64,000 nucleotides of DNA, from assembly GCA_900543515.1 (NCBI GenBank), contig UQRW01000001.1:54509-118508 (forward strand), given 5' to 3'. Positions 1 through 8,131 of the stretch are shown in pieces. A program made the translations under genes and the position numbers. Position 1 is the first letter of the stretch, and every line of letters starts with the position of its first letter. The notes beneath the pieces were generated by a model. It saw only the letters and a list, made by a program, of their open reading frames with translations, ran no database searches and was not told where the DNA came from. Origin of the DNA: an uncultured Collinsella sp. Lineage in GTDB: Bacteria > Actinomycetota > Coriobacteriia > Coriobacteriales > Coriobacteriaceae.

Positions 1-137
1 TGCTCGAGCTGGCCAGCTACCTGTCGGTCAATCTGCTGGGCGCGGGTATCTCCATCGCCAGCTTCGGATCGGCCTTTATGGGCAGCATCCTGGTATCCAT
101 CATGCGCAGCATTCTGGACAGCATCGCCGAGGGCTAA
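1..137 (+). CDS. C-terminal end of an unidentified membrane protein (partial)
   Basis: The window opens inside a forward frame: codons run from base 3 and end with TAA at 135-137, giving the last 44 residues. They are strongly hydrophobic and glycine/serine rich (for example NLLGAGISIASFGSAF) and finish with the polar tail SIAEG, as expected for a final membrane helix. The rho-independent hairpin at 175-209 supports this as a real gene end. There is not enough sequence to name the family. Confidence 0.6.
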   Translation, partial: LELASYLSVNLLGAGISIASFGSAFMGSILVSIMRSILDSIAEG

Positions 138-174
138 AACTGTTCAATACGAACCGTCATATCGACCCAAAACA

Positions 175-209
175 AAGGCCGCCCATCGCAAAAATGGGCG
201 GCCTTCTTA
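175..209 (+). terminator. Rho-independent terminator of the upstream partial gene
   Basis: A perfect 12-bp stem (175-186 with 194-205) closes a 7-nt loop and is followed by TTCTTATTT. It lies 37 nt after the partial gene's stop. The convergent Rrf2 gene ends at 275, so the hairpin may also help to stop its transcript. Confidence 0.75.
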
Positions 210-274
210 TTTGCCAAGTCTCAAAGGACGAGAGGATCTACCATTTCTACCCCGTCCCCAAATGCAGGTGTGGG

Positions 275-703
275 TTAGATGACGTAGTCGTAGCCATGGT
301 TGGGAGCGACAAGTTGATCGAGCGTCACGCCGTCGAGGTAGTCGTTGATGAGCTTGTCCAAGTTCTTCCACACGTCGAGCGTGGGGCACTCGTCCGAACG
401 CGAACAGCCCTTGCAGTCGCCGTCCAAGCATGCGACCGGCGCCAGACTACCCTCGGTCAGGCGCAGGATCTCGCCCACCGTGTACTGCTCGGGCGGGCGC
501 GTGAGCACGTAGCCGCCGCCCTTGCCACGCATGCCCGAGAGCATGTTGGCACGTACGAGCGTAGCCAAAATGTTCTCGAGATATTTCTCGGAAATCCCCT
601 GTCGCGCCGCGATCTCTTTGAGCGGGATGCGACCGGCCGCCTGGTGCTCGGCCAGGTCGACCATAACGCGCAGGGCATATCTGCCCTTAGTGGAAACCAA
701 CAT
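275..703 (-). CDS. Rrf2 family transcriptional regulator (IscR/CymR-like)
   Basis: A 142-residue protein that begins MLVSTKGRYALRVMVDLAEH, the typical Rrf2 start, followed by a winged helix-turn-helix (about residues 25-65, GISEKYLENILATL). A cysteine-rich stretch near residues 92-107 (CLDGDC, KGC, DEC) could hold an iron-sulfur cluster, as in IscR-type sensors; the four-cysteine spacing differs from classical IscR. An AAAGG ribosome site precedes the ATG. The gene is divergent from cysK and mnmA, so by analogy with CymR and IscR it may control sulfur or cysteine supply from the shared intergenic region. The family is clear; the signal it senses is inferred. Confidence 0.88.
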   Translation of the reverse strand: MLVSTKGRYALRVMVDLAEHQAAGRIPLKEIAARQGISEKYLENILATLVRANMLSGMRGKGGGYVLTRPPEQYTVGEILRLTEGSLAPVACLDGDCKGCSRSDECPTLDVWKNLDKLINDYLDGVTLDQLVAPNHGYDYVI

Positions 704-820
704 GTATAGTGCTGCCTTTCGGTCATTTAGTCCGTAGAAATTCTAGCCGAAAAATTGGTTTTGAAAATACCCATTCCCGTCAAGATGGTTAATCGACTCG
801 TAATAATCTTCTATTTCCTA

Positions 821-849
821 TTGCGTTACTAGGCTTTAGTGTCTACTAT
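821..849 (+). promoter_or_regulatory. Predicted promoter of cysK
   Basis: TTGCGT (821-826) and TACTAT (844-849) are 17 bp apart and lie about 110 bp before the cysK ATG. CCTA and TAGG flank the -35 box in inverted orientation, a possible site for the divergent Rrf2 regulator. This is motif reading only. Confidence 0.45.
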
Positions 850-956
850 GCTTGCCAACGGCAAAACGAACAACCTATAAGGTTTGTGGGTTTCGCTGCT
901 ACACACACCGTAAAACCACACGGTATCCAGTCATTTGAACACTTTGGAGGTTCATC

Positions 957-1895
957 ATGAGCAAGGTTTACACGTCCATCGATCAGCTTATCGGCCACAC
1001 CCCGCTTCTGGAGGTCACTCACTTTGAGGCCGATGAGGACCTCAAGGCCCGCGTGCTCGTCAAGCTGGAATACTTCAACCCCGCCGGCTCCGTCAAAGAC
1101 CGCGTCGCCAAGAACATGATCGACGAGGCCGAGAAGGCCGGCAAGCTCGTGCGCGGCGGCGACTACACCATCATCGAGCCCACGAGCGGCAACACCGGCG
1201 TCGGCATCGCCTCGGTGGCGGCCGCCCGCGGCTACAAGGTGATCATCACCATGCCCGAGACCATGTCCGTCGAGCGCCGCAAGCTGATGCAGGCATACGG
1301 TGCGCAGCTCGTGCTCACCGACGGCTCCAAGGGCATGAAGGGCGCTATCGCCAAGGCAGAGGAACTGCAGAAGGAGACTCCCAACAGCATCATCGCCGGC
1401 CAGTTTGTGAACCCCGCCAACCCCGCCATCCACAAGGCCACGACCGGCCCCGAGATCTGGGACGACACCGACGGCAAGGTCGACATCTTCGTCGCCGGCG
1501 TCGGCACCGGTGGTACCGTGACCGGCGTGGGCGAGTTCCTCAAGGAGCAGAACCCCGAGATTAAGGTCGTCGCCGTCGAGCCCGCCACCTCCCCGGTGCT
1601 CTCCAAGGGCCAGGCCGGCCCGCACAAGATCCAGGGTATCGGTGCCGGCTTTGTGCCCGACGTCCTCGACACCCAGGTCTACGACGAGATCATCCCCGTC
1701 GAGAACGACGACGCCTTTGCCACCGGCCGCGCCGTGGGCCACAAGGAGGGCGTGCTCGTGGGCATTTCGTCCGGCGCCGCCGTGTGGGCCGCACTGCAGC
1801 TGGCCAAGCGCCCCGAGAACGAGGGCAAGACCATCGTGGCGCTGCTCGCTGACACCGGCGAGCGCTACCTGTCCACGGCGCTTTTCCAGGACTAG
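957..1895 (+). CDS. cysK: Cysteine synthase A (O-acetylserine sulfhydrylase)
   Basis: A 312-residue PLP enzyme that makes L-cysteine from O-acetylserine and sulfide. The PLP lysine is K47 in [11 protein letters not shown], the substrate loop is [12 protein letters not shown], and the phosphate-binding glycine loop is [12 protein letters not shown]. The C-terminal [12 protein letters not shown] is also typical. Length matches CysK (about 310). A strong GGAGG at 946-950 fixes the ATG. It lies between a divergent Rrf2 regulator and mnmA, which places cysteine synthesis next to a gene that uses cysteine-derived sulfur. Confidence 0.95.
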   Translation: MSKVYTSIDQLIGHTPLLEVTHFEADEDLKARVLVKLEYFNPAGSVKDRVAKNMIDEAEKAGKLVRGGDYTIIEPTSGNTGVGIASVAAARGYKVIITMPETMSVERRKLMQAYGAQLVLTDGSKGMKGAIAKAEELQKETPNSIIAGQFVNPANPAIHKATTGPEIWDDTDGKVDIFVAGVGTGGTVTGVGEFLKEQNPEIKVVAVEPATSPVLSKGQAGPHKIQGIGAGFVPDVLDTQVYDEIIPVENDDAFATGRAVGHKEGVLVGISSGAAVWAALQLAKRPENEGKTIVALLADTGERYLSTALFQD

Positions 1896-2008
1896 GGCCC
1901 ACTGCCAAGCCGATGAGCTCAAGGCACGCCGGTTTCTCCTCTCTTCTGGCGACCTGAGCCCATCTCGTTAGGGCGTCCCACGAAGCACCCGAACTTGTTA
2001 CAATGTCT

Positions 2009-2046
2009 GCGGCGCGGAACCAGCCTCCCGCGCCGCTTTTCTTTTT
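2009..2046 (+). terminator. Rho-independent terminator between cysK and mnmA
   Basis: A GC-rich 9-bp stem (2009-2017 with 2028-2036) is followed by TTTT, C and TTTTTT. It would end the cysK transcript about 115 nt after its stop. A TACAAT box just upstream (1999-2004) could be the -10 of an mnmA promoter, in which case the hairpin would sit at the very 5' end of the mnmA leader. Confidence 0.7.
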
Positions 2047-2076
2047 TGGCCGCATGCCACCAAGGAGAACCTCCCC

Positions 2077-3177
2077 ATGCACAACAAGCGCGTGCTCGTC
2101 GCCATGAGCGGCGGCGTCGATTCCAGCGTGACCGCGTACCTGCTCAAAAGCCAGGGCTACGAATGCGTCGGCGCCACCATGCGCCTCACCTGCCCCGCGC
2201 CCGATCCCGTCACGGGCATGAGCAAAGTCGACCGCGACATCGCCGACGCGAAGGCCGTTGCCGAGCGGCTAGGGATGCCCCACCACGTGCTCGACCTGCA
2301 GCAGACGTTCGACCGCAGCGTGATCGAGCGCTTTGTGACCGCCTACCAGGAAGGGCTAACGCCCAATCCGTGCATCATCTGCAACCGCCACATTAAGTTT
2401 GGCGCGCTGCTGGACGCTGCGCTAAATATGGGCTGCGACTATATCGCCACGGGCCATTACGCCAAGACGAGCCAAGCGCCCGACGGCACCTGGCAGCTGC
2501 ACCGCGGCGAAGATCCCAAAAAGGACCAAAGCTACTTTTTGTATTCGCTTACGCAAGAACGCCTCACGCACACGATCTTTCCGCTGGCGGGCCTGGATAA
2601 GGAACGCGACGTGCGCCGCATTGCCGCCGAGCAGGGCTTTGCCAACGCCAAGAAGGCCGAAAGCGAGGACATCTGCTTTATTCCCGACGGCGACTACGCA
2701 GGCTATATCGAGCGCCGCTGCGGGCGCCCCGCCGCACCGGGCGACATCGTATGGCGCGACGGCAGCGTGGTTGGGCGCCACAACGGCGCGCTGCGCTATA
2801 CCATCGGCCAGCGCAAGGGCCTGGGCGTCGCAATGGCACATCCCGTGTACGTGACGGGCGTCGACGCCGCCAACAACACCGTGCATCTGGGCGAAGCCGA
2901 GGACCTGACGGCCACCGCGCTCACGGCCAACGACTGGATCTGGAGCGCCCCTGCCGCGCGCATGGAGGCCGAGCTTGACGCCGGCGGCATTCGCGTGGGC
3001 GCCAAATACCGCTACCGTCAAAAGGACCAGGCAGCAACCCTTACACGTGGCGCCGACGGGCAAATGCTGCTGACTTTTGACGAGCCGCAGCGAGCCATCG
3101 CCCCCGGCCAGGCAGTCGTTATCTACCGCGGCGACGTCGTCTTGGGTGGCGGCACCGTTACGGCAGCTATCAAGTAG
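2077..3177 (+). CDS. mnmA: tRNA-specific 2-thiouridylase MnmA
   Basis: A 366-residue enzyme that thiolates U34 of tRNA-Lys, -Glu and -Gln. The PP-loop ATP site is seen in VAMSGGVDSSV near the N-terminus. The two catalytic cysteines are C99 in NPCIICNRHIKFG and C200 in SEDICFIPDGDY. IGQRKGLGV marks the central tRNA-binding part. AAGGAGAAC precedes the ATG. No iscS-like desulfurase adjoins it; in many bacteria the gene is found with iscR/iscS, whereas here the neighbours are an Rrf2 regulator and cysK. Its stop is 8 nt from the stop of the convergent kinase-like gene. Confidence 0.95.
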   Translation: MHNKRVLVAMSGGVDSSVTAYLLKSQGYECVGATMRLTCPAPDPVTGMSKVDRDIADAKAVAERLGMPHHVLDLQQTFDRSVIERFVTAYQEGLTPNPCIICNRHIKFGALLDAALNMGCDYIATGHYAKTSQAPDGTWQLHRGEDPKKDQSYFLYSLTQERLTHTIFPLAGLDKERDVRRIAAEQGFANAKKAESEDICFIPDGDYAGYIERRCGRPAAPGDIVWRDGSVVGRHNGALRYTIGQRKGLGVAMAHPVYVTGVDAANNTVHLGEAEDLTATALTANDWIWSAPAARMEAELDAGGIRVGAKYRYRQKDQAATLTRGADGQMLLTFDEPQRAIAPGQAVVIYRGDVVLGGGTVTAAIK

Positions 3178-3185
3178 CCGCGGGT

Positions 3186-4559
3186 TTATCGCTGCACGTG
3201 TCGAAGTACCTCAACAGCGGCACCAACCTCGATTATGCGACGCTCGAGGCCGCGGCGGATGGCCTCGAGTCGACCCTCCGCCGTGGCCCATTCGCTCTGC
3301 GAAAGAATCTCGATCGCCTCATCAACAAATCCGTTGAGCCGCGATGAATCGAACCAATCGAGCGAGTCCGCAAGCGCCAGCTGGACGGAAGGGTCGGGCC
3401 CAAACGGCTTAGCGGAAAACCCAAACTCCCCAGCTGCGAGCACGGCAGTTGGTACGTTGTACCACAAGCAGTTACCGCTATCGAACAGCGGAGCAGGTTT
3501 TATCTCCAGGGTGTCGACATTACGGATGATGCCGAAGTTTCGCCAATGGCGGTCGCTGTTGGCCAAAAGGGCATCGCAGACAATCATCTGCGACATAGAC
3601 CTTCTCACAGCGGCCTCATTGGCACCATGCTTGCCAAGGTAGCGACAGTATCGATCGTATGTCGAGTTTCCCCGCTGGCTACCAAGTACGCCCTTAACGT
3701 AAACAGCCGGAACGTATTCCTCGCGGCCATCAAGAAAGTCGTCGCACAGGCACACAGGGCCATCGAACATCCGCTCAACCGTATAAGGAACAAACTCACC
3801 CTCCGACAGCAAGCGACGATGTAGAGCCGTTGCAACCGCCTCGTTAAAGGGCCGTTGGTCGTCCATGCCGCACCCCTTGACCAGAACGCGAACACCGTTG
3901 CGAATCATCCACGATTTAGGAAGCTCGCCCTCGGATGTGTTGTCGGGATTTTTAAGACCGATGCCCTCCAGCCAACCCGAACGCTCTTCGGGCGCCGATC
4001 GCTCAAATTCGTTCTCAAAGTAATTGATGTTTTGCCATTTGAGTTCGCCGCAATCGGCCGGCCGCAGCCAATAACAATCCGAAAGCGAGAGACCCAGACA
4101 CCGAACCGGCACCTCAGTGTCGTTGACAATCCCCAGCTCGCGGTAGCGCGAGATAAGCCCGGGGCGAACATCGGGTACCGACCGATGCCCCCACCACGTG
4201 TTGAGCTCCCGTTTATTCACCGTAGGAGAAGAGCTCGAGCACGTGCCAAACGGCATCCTCTGCGCATCGAGTACCTCGGCGATTTCGAAGGAAAACTCGC
4301 GCGTCGGATCAAACGAAACACGTGCAACCTCGTAATCGGCGGACATCAGCGTAAACTTGCGCCCCACATCGGCCGCAGGACGGCGTCCACGTTTGCGGAC
4401 CTTTTGATAAGCGACCGCAGAATCATACTCAACCATCTTCCGTCCGCCCACAATATCGCACGCGAGCGTTCCCGATGCGGCAAGCTGAGATATGCGGGCT
4501 TTCGTAACGCCCAACAGGCGGGCAGCATCACCCATAGACAAGTACTCAGATGTATCCAT
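3186..4559 (-). CDS. HipA-like protein kinase with an N-terminal helix-turn-helix
   Basis: A 457-residue protein. Residues about 5-55 form a MerR/excisionase-like helix-turn-helix (MGDAARLLGVTKARISQL). The rest resembles the HipA/PI4K-type kinase fold: a catalytic loop LLANSDRHWRNFG near residues 332-345 (DRH 336-338) and a metal-binding APLFDSG near 356-362. I chose the ATG at 4557-4559 because GAGG lies 11 nt before it; the in-frame GTG at 4571 overlaps that site. No separate HipB antitoxin adjoins it, so DNA binding and kinase functions seem joined in one chain. Toxin activity is not shown by the sequence. Confidence 0.75.
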   Translation of the reverse strand: MDTSEYLSMGDAARLLGVTKARISQLAASGTLACDIVGGRKMVEYDSAVAYQKVRKRGRRPAADVGRKFTLMSADYEVARVSFDPTREFSFEIAEVLDAQRMPFGTCSSSSPTVNKRELNTWWGHRSVPDVRPGLISRYRELGIVNDTEVPVRCLGLSLSDCYWLRPADCGELKWQNINYFENEFERSAPEERSGWLEGIGLKNPDNTSEGELPKSWMIRNGVRVLVKGCGMDDQRPFNEAVATALHRRLLSEGEFVPYTVERMFDGPVCLCDDFLDGREEYVPAVYVKGVLGSQRGNSTYDRYCRYLGKHGANEAAVRRSMSQMIVCDALLANSDRHWRNFGIIRNVDTLEIKPAPLFDSGNCLWYNVPTAVLAAGEFGFSAKPFGPDPSVQLALADSLDWFDSSRLNGFVDEAIEILSQSEWATAEGRLEAIRRGLERRIIEVGAAVEVLRHVQR

Positions 4560-4636
4560 ACGCCGCATCACCTCGTTAAGTATTCTAAACGTAAAGTTAA
4601 TTAGCTACATACAGCATAATACTAAACAGACTGAAG

Positions 4637-4664
4637 CGAAAAAAGGCCCGAGCAATCAGGCCTT
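4637..4664 (-). terminator. Terminator after the M42 peptidase gene
   Basis: On the minus strand, AAGGCC and GGCCTT (4659-4664 and 4643-4648) flank a 10-nt loop and are followed by a run of T. It lies 36 nt beyond the peptidase stop. Confidence 0.65.
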
Positions 4665-4699
4665 AGAGCAATTGGTCAACAGAGTCGCAAGCTGCTCCC

Positions 4700-5728
4700 C
4701 TAGCGCTGTACGTAGGCGCGGACGAGCTCGTAGGTGTTGCGCACGCCGTCCATGTGGCTGCGCTCGTAGTTGTGGCTCGCATACACGCCGGGGCCGATCA
4801 GGCCGTGACGGATGTCGTAGCCGGCCGAGAGCGTGGCCTCAACGTCCGAGCCGTAGTGCGGATACACATCGATGGCGTAATCGAGCTCCAGCTCGCGCGC
4901 GATGTTGGACAGCGTGGTCACCAGGTCGTAGTTGTACGGACCGCCCGAATCCTTGGCGCAAATCGAAACCATGCGCTCGGTGCAGCCCAGGTCGTCGCCC
5001 ACGCAGCCCATGTCCACGCTGATCATCTCGCGCGTGTCGGCCGGCACAAAGGCACCGCCATGGCCGACCTCCTCGTACACGGTAAAGAGCAATGACACTT
5101 TGCGCGAAAGCGTCACCTCGCCAGCGGCGACGGCGCGGGCGAGACCCAGCAGAATCGCCGCGGACAGCTTGTCATCAAGGAAGCGACTCTTGATGTAGCC
5201 GCTCTCCGTCACCGCAGTGCGCGGGTCCATAGCGATGATGTCGCCGGTCTGAATACCCAGCTCGAGCACATCGTCCTTGCTGTCAACGTTCTCGTCGAGC
5301 AGGATTTCCATGTTCTTCTCGATGGTCTTGACCGGCTCGTCGGCCACATGCGCCGAAGGCTCGGTATTGAGGACCACGCCCGTGTACACATTGCCGTCGC
5401 GCGTGTAGACGGTGCAGTTCTCGCCATCGGCCGTAGACCACTGGTGCCCACCAAGCGTCGTGGGACGCAGGCGGCCATTGTCCTTAATGGAGCGCACCAT
5501 GGCGCCCAGGGTGTCGACATGGCTCGCCAACACAAGCGGCTCGCCCTCGCCGCCAAGCTCAACGAGCACGTTACCCTTATTAGAACGCTCAGGCCCAAAC
5601 CCCATATCGCGCAGGGTCTCCATCAGATAATCAGTCGCCGCACGGGTATAGCCCGTCGGCGAAGCAATAGAAGTCAGCGCCTTCAGCTGGTCAGTAATAT
5701 AGGAGAGCGTAGAATCCATCTTGGACAC
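4700..5728 (-). CDS. M42 family metallopeptidase (aminopeptidase/endoglucanase type)
   Basis: A 342-residue dinuclear-metal exopeptidase of the M42 family. The metal and catalytic residues are recognisable in VLASHVDTLGAMV, SRFLDDKLSA, TVYEEVGHGGA and SVDMGCVGDD, with a C-terminal ASHNYERSHMDG. Such enzymes trim amino acids from peptides in the cytosol. A GTG at 5726-5728 has GAAAGG at a good distance and is preferred; the first ATG (5719) is three codons later. It is followed by a terminator and preceded by the long palindrome at 5848-5978. The substrate is not predictable from sequence. Confidence 0.88.
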   Translation of the reverse strand: MSKMDSTLSYITDQLKALTSIASPTGYTRAATDYLMETLRDMGFGPERSNKGNVLVELGGEGEPLVLASHVDTLGAMVRSIKDNGRLRPTTLGGHQWSTADGENCTVYTRDGNVYTGVVLNTEPSAHVADEPVKTIEKNMEILLDENVDSKDDVLELGIQTGDIIAMDPRTAVTESGYIKSRFLDDKLSAAILLGLARAVAAGEVTLSRKVSLLFTVYEEVGHGGAFVPADTREMISVDMGCVGDDLGCTERMVSICAKDSGGPYNYDLVTTLSNIARELELDYAIDVYPHYGSDVEATLSAGYDIRHGLIGPGVYASHNYERSHMDGVRNTYELVRAYVQR

Positions 5729-5847
5729 CAAAGTCACCCTTTCATATCGAATTAAACCCACAGCAACAATACCACCGCGAACCATCTTTTTACTTAGCGA
5801 GATAACCCATTGAGCTCCTCAGAACTGCGCCCGCCACGATAACGAGC

Positions 5848-5978
5848 CGGCGGGCCCCTGCCCGTTAGCCCCACAATCTTCCCGCAGGACGGAGGAAGCC
5901 CCCGCCGCACGAAGTGCGCAGCGGGGGCTTCCGACATGTCCGAGGACGATTGTGGGGCTAACGGGCAGGGGCCCGCCG
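5848..5978. repeat. Long covarying palindrome, copy 1
   Basis: Outer arms 5848-5878 and 5948-5978 are perfect 31-nt inverted copies. Inside, 5894-5905 pairs with 5921-5932, and 5906-5910 with 5914-5918 around a GAA loop. The two inner strands between outer and inner stems (5879-5893 and 5933-5947) are largely unpaired. The core (about 5876-5950) is nearly identical, in reverse orientation, to the core at 53791-53913, while the outer arms differ. It starts 8 nt after the fucO stop, so it may also act as a terminator there. Confidence 0.85.
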
Positions 5979-5985
5979 AACCAAG

Positions 5986-7152
5986 TTAGGCAGCCGGGCA
6001 GATCTTCTTGAAGAGCTCGATGACGTCGTCGAGCGTTGCCTCGCGCGGGTTACCCGGGAAGCAGGCGTCAGCCATGGCGTCCTTGGCCAGGACCTCGATC
6101 TCGTCGGCCTTCATGGCCTCGCAGACGTGCGGGATGTTCACGTCGGCGGAAAGCTGCTTGACGGCGGCGATAGCGGCGTCGGCAGCCTCGTCGGTGCTCA
6201 TGCCCGTGGTGTCAACGCCCATGGCGACGGCGACCTTGGCCAGGCGCTCAGCGCAAACCGGCTTGTTGAACTCCATGGCGATCGGCAGCAGCATGGCGCA
6301 AGCGACGCCGTGCGGGGTGTCGTAGTGAGCAGACAGGGTGTGAGCCATGGCGTGATCGATGCCCAGGCCGACATTGGAGAAGCCCATGCCAGCGACATAC
6401 TGACCAAGAGCCATGCCCTCGCGGCCGGAGCCGGGCTGACCGGACTTGGCCTCGGCAACGGAGTCGCGCAGGTTCTCGCTAATCAGCTTAATGGCCTCAA
6501 AGTGGAACATGTCGGAGAGCTCCCAAGCGCCCTTGGTGGTGTAGCCCTCGATGGCGTGGGTCAGAGCGTCCATGCCGGTGGAAGCGGTCAGGCCGGCGGG
6601 CATGGAAGCCATCATGTCGGGGTCGACGACAGCGACCTCGGGGGCGTCGTTGGTGTCGACGCACACGAACTTGCGGACCTTCTCGGGGTCGGTGATGACG
6701 TAGTTGATGGTCACCTCGGCGGCAGTACCGGCGGTCGTCGGCACGGCGATGGTGAACACGGCGTGGTTCTTAGTGGGAGCAACGCCCTCGAGGCTGCGGA
6801 CATCGGCGAACTCGGGGTTGTTGATGATAATGCCGATGGCCTTAGCGGTGTCCATGGAGGAGCCGCCACCGATGGTCACGATAGCGTCAGCCTCGGCGGC
6901 CTTAAAGGCCTCGACGCCGTCCTTGACGTTCTGGATAGTGGGGTTAGGCTTGATCTCGGAGTAGAGGCTCCAGGCGATGCCGGCGGCGTCGAGCTCGTCG
7001 GTCACCTTAGCGGTAACGCCAAACTTGACCAGATCGGGGTCGGAGCAGACGAAGATCTTCTTGTAGCCGCGACGCTGAAGCTCGCCGGGAATCTCCTTGA
7101 TGGCGCCGGAACCATGATAAGAGATGGTATTGAGAACGAAACGATTAGCCAT
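5986..7152 (-). CDS. fucO: Lactaldehyde reductase (1,2-propanediol oxidoreductase)
   Basis: A 388-residue iron-dependent group III alcohol dehydrogenase. It follows E. coli FucO closely through NPEFADVRSLEG, PTTAGTAAEVTINYVITD, LGQYVAGMGFSNVGLG and GNPREATLDD. NAD binding is marked by GGGSSMDTAKA and iron ligands by DALTHAIEG and IDHAMAHTL with a later histidine in TPHG. The enzyme reduces lactaldehyde to 1,2-propanediol during anaerobic fucose or rhamnose use, a plausible role in a gut bacterium. GGGAGG precedes the ATG at 7152. No fucose genes adjoin it, so it probably has its own promoter. Confidence 0.93.
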   Translation of the reverse strand: MANRFVLNTISYHGSGAIKEIPGELQRRGYKKIFVCSDPDLVKFGVTAKVTDELDAAGIAWSLYSEIKPNPTIQNVKDGVEAFKAAEADAIVTIGGGSSMDTAKAIGIIINNPEFADVRSLEGVAPTKNHAVFTIAVPTTAGTAAEVTINYVITDPEKVRKFVCVDTNDAPEVAVVDPDMMASMPAGLTASTGMDALTHAIEGYTTKGAWELSDMFHFEAIKLISENLRDSVAEAKSGQPGSGREGMALGQYVAGMGFSNVGLGIDHAMAHTLSAHYDTPHGVACAMLLPIAMEFNKPVCAERLAKVAVAMGVDTTGMSTDEAADAAIAAVKQLSADVNIPHVCEAMKADEIEVLAKDAMADACFPGNPREATLDDVIELFKKICPAA

Positions 7153-7252
7153 TGATAGCCTCCCATCGTGTGCAGGGCACCCATTACGCCCCACGCTATG
7201 AGTCCCATCCTAACGCTTTTGAAACGAAAAACGCGTGAGAACGTCAAAATTG

Positions 7253-7266
7253 TTAAAGCGTTTCAA
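7253..7266 (-). promoter_or_regulatory. Possible LacI-family operator upstream of fucO
   Basis: TTAAAGCGTTTCAA is an imperfect 14-bp palindrome centred on CG, the usual form of LacI/GalR-family sites. It lies about 100 bp before the fucO start. A TTGACG box follows at 7242-7247 on the same strand, but no good -10 is at the right distance. Confidence 0.3.
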
Positions 7267-7387
7267 CAGAATAACGGAGCCCTAGTCCTTCCCTCCCGAC
7301 AGCAGCGAAGGCTAGATTATAGGAGCAATCGCCCAAAGAATACGACCGACTCAGTCTATAAATTGTTTCTGTTTTAGCAATATATGT

Positions 7388-7416
7388 TTGACAATACGTT
7401 TATAAAAAGATACTTT
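7388..7416 (+). promoter_or_regulatory. Predicted strong sigma70-type promoter
   Basis: A consensus TTGACA (7388-7393) is exactly 17 bp from TACTTT (7411-7416) in an AT-rich stretch. It points to the LURP-one-like gene and gives a leader of about 140 nt. That leader contains a 48-codon cysteine-rich open frame. Confidence 0.6.
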
Positions 7417-7428
7417 GTAGTGAATAAC

Positions 7429-7575
7429 ATGCATGCAGCAAATAACGTCATTCATTTTGTTAGAAATTGCCCATGCGGTTATTGCAGCTGCATCTACTGC
7501 AACGTACGGCGTAATTCTCCGCACGAAGCAGAAGACGGTTCCAATTCGATCGAGGCGATGACACATGGTGGCTAG
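7429..7575 (+). CDS. Possible small cysteine-rich leader peptide (48 aa)
   Basis: A 48-codon frame starts at ATG 7429, just downstream of the predicted start site of the 7388-7416 promoter, and ends with TAG at 7573-7575. It overlaps the first 11 bases of the next gene, so translation of the two could be coupled. Residues near 13-23 read CPCGYCSCIYC, a possible metal or redox site. No convincing ribosome site precedes it, so it may be a chance frame. Confidence 0.25.
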   Translation: MHAANNVIHFVRNCPCGYCSCIYCNVRRNSPHEAEDGSNSIEAMTHGG

Positions 7576-8104
7576 TGGTCCTAAATCGAGCAAGACGGCT
7601 ACAAACGAATATCGAATCTCAATTGAAGGTAACCCTTATCCGCATACTCTGGCTCTCATCAACCCAGCGGGAGACAGCCTCAACATCAAAAAACATGGGT
7701 TCACGGGTCCACTAGGACAGCTATTGAGTCTTAAATATACCGTTTATGACGATGCAAATGAAAAACTCTTCACTGTCGTCGACGGTGGTTTTAGCAACAT
7801 GCCCAGGGTTGCGCTCATCATCGAACACGAGGAAGTTGCGGTGTTTGATTATGGCCTAAACAGACTTGAGATGAAGTGCATAACGAACATACCGAATTAC
7901 ACAATAAAAGGTAACTTCCTATTTGGAGATTACGATATATTCAGCCAACGGGAAGTGAAACTATCTTCAGTTATCGTCCTTCAATGTGATAAACAATCGT
8001 GCTTTAGCATACAGGTTTTGGATAAAGCCGAATTGGCCGCCGCAATTGGAATACCTACAGCCATTGCCCTTCTTAGGGCTCGGATTGAAGAGCATCTCGA
8101 ATAA
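7565..8104 (+). CDS. LURP-one/tubby-like C-terminal domain protein, function unknown
   Basis: A 179-residue soluble protein of short beta-like segments. The pattern LNIKKHGFTGPLGQLLSLKYTVYDD, shown here only in part (LLSLKYTVYDD, LFTVVDGG, FLFGDYDIF), suggests the LURP-one/scramblase fold, in which a 12-stranded barrel encloses a helix; the match is by eye and weak. Base composition is clearly more AT-rich than the neighbouring genes, and the next segment holds a decayed ABC ATPase, so the patch was probably acquired. GAGG lies 9 nt before the ATG. Confidence 0.55.
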   Translation: MVASGPKSSKTATNEYRISIEGNPYPHTLALINPAGDSLNIKKHGFTGPLGQLLSLKYTVYDDANEKLFTVVDGGFSNMPRVALIIEHEEVAVFDYGLNRLEMKCITNIPNYTIKGNFLFGDYDIFSQREVKLSSVIVLQCDKQSCFSIQVLDKAELAAAIGIPTAIALLRARIEEHLE

Positions 8105-8131
8105 ATCGCAAAAAGCAGTTCGTAACAACAT

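Noticed and set aside
3..137. Naming the first partial gene from its 44 C-terminal residues
   Set aside because: A single hydrophobic segment is not enough to assign a family.
7211..7226. Second LacI-type operator near fucO
   Set aside because: CGCTTTTGAAACG lacks the central CG symmetry of the site at 7253-7266, so it does not support a paired operator.
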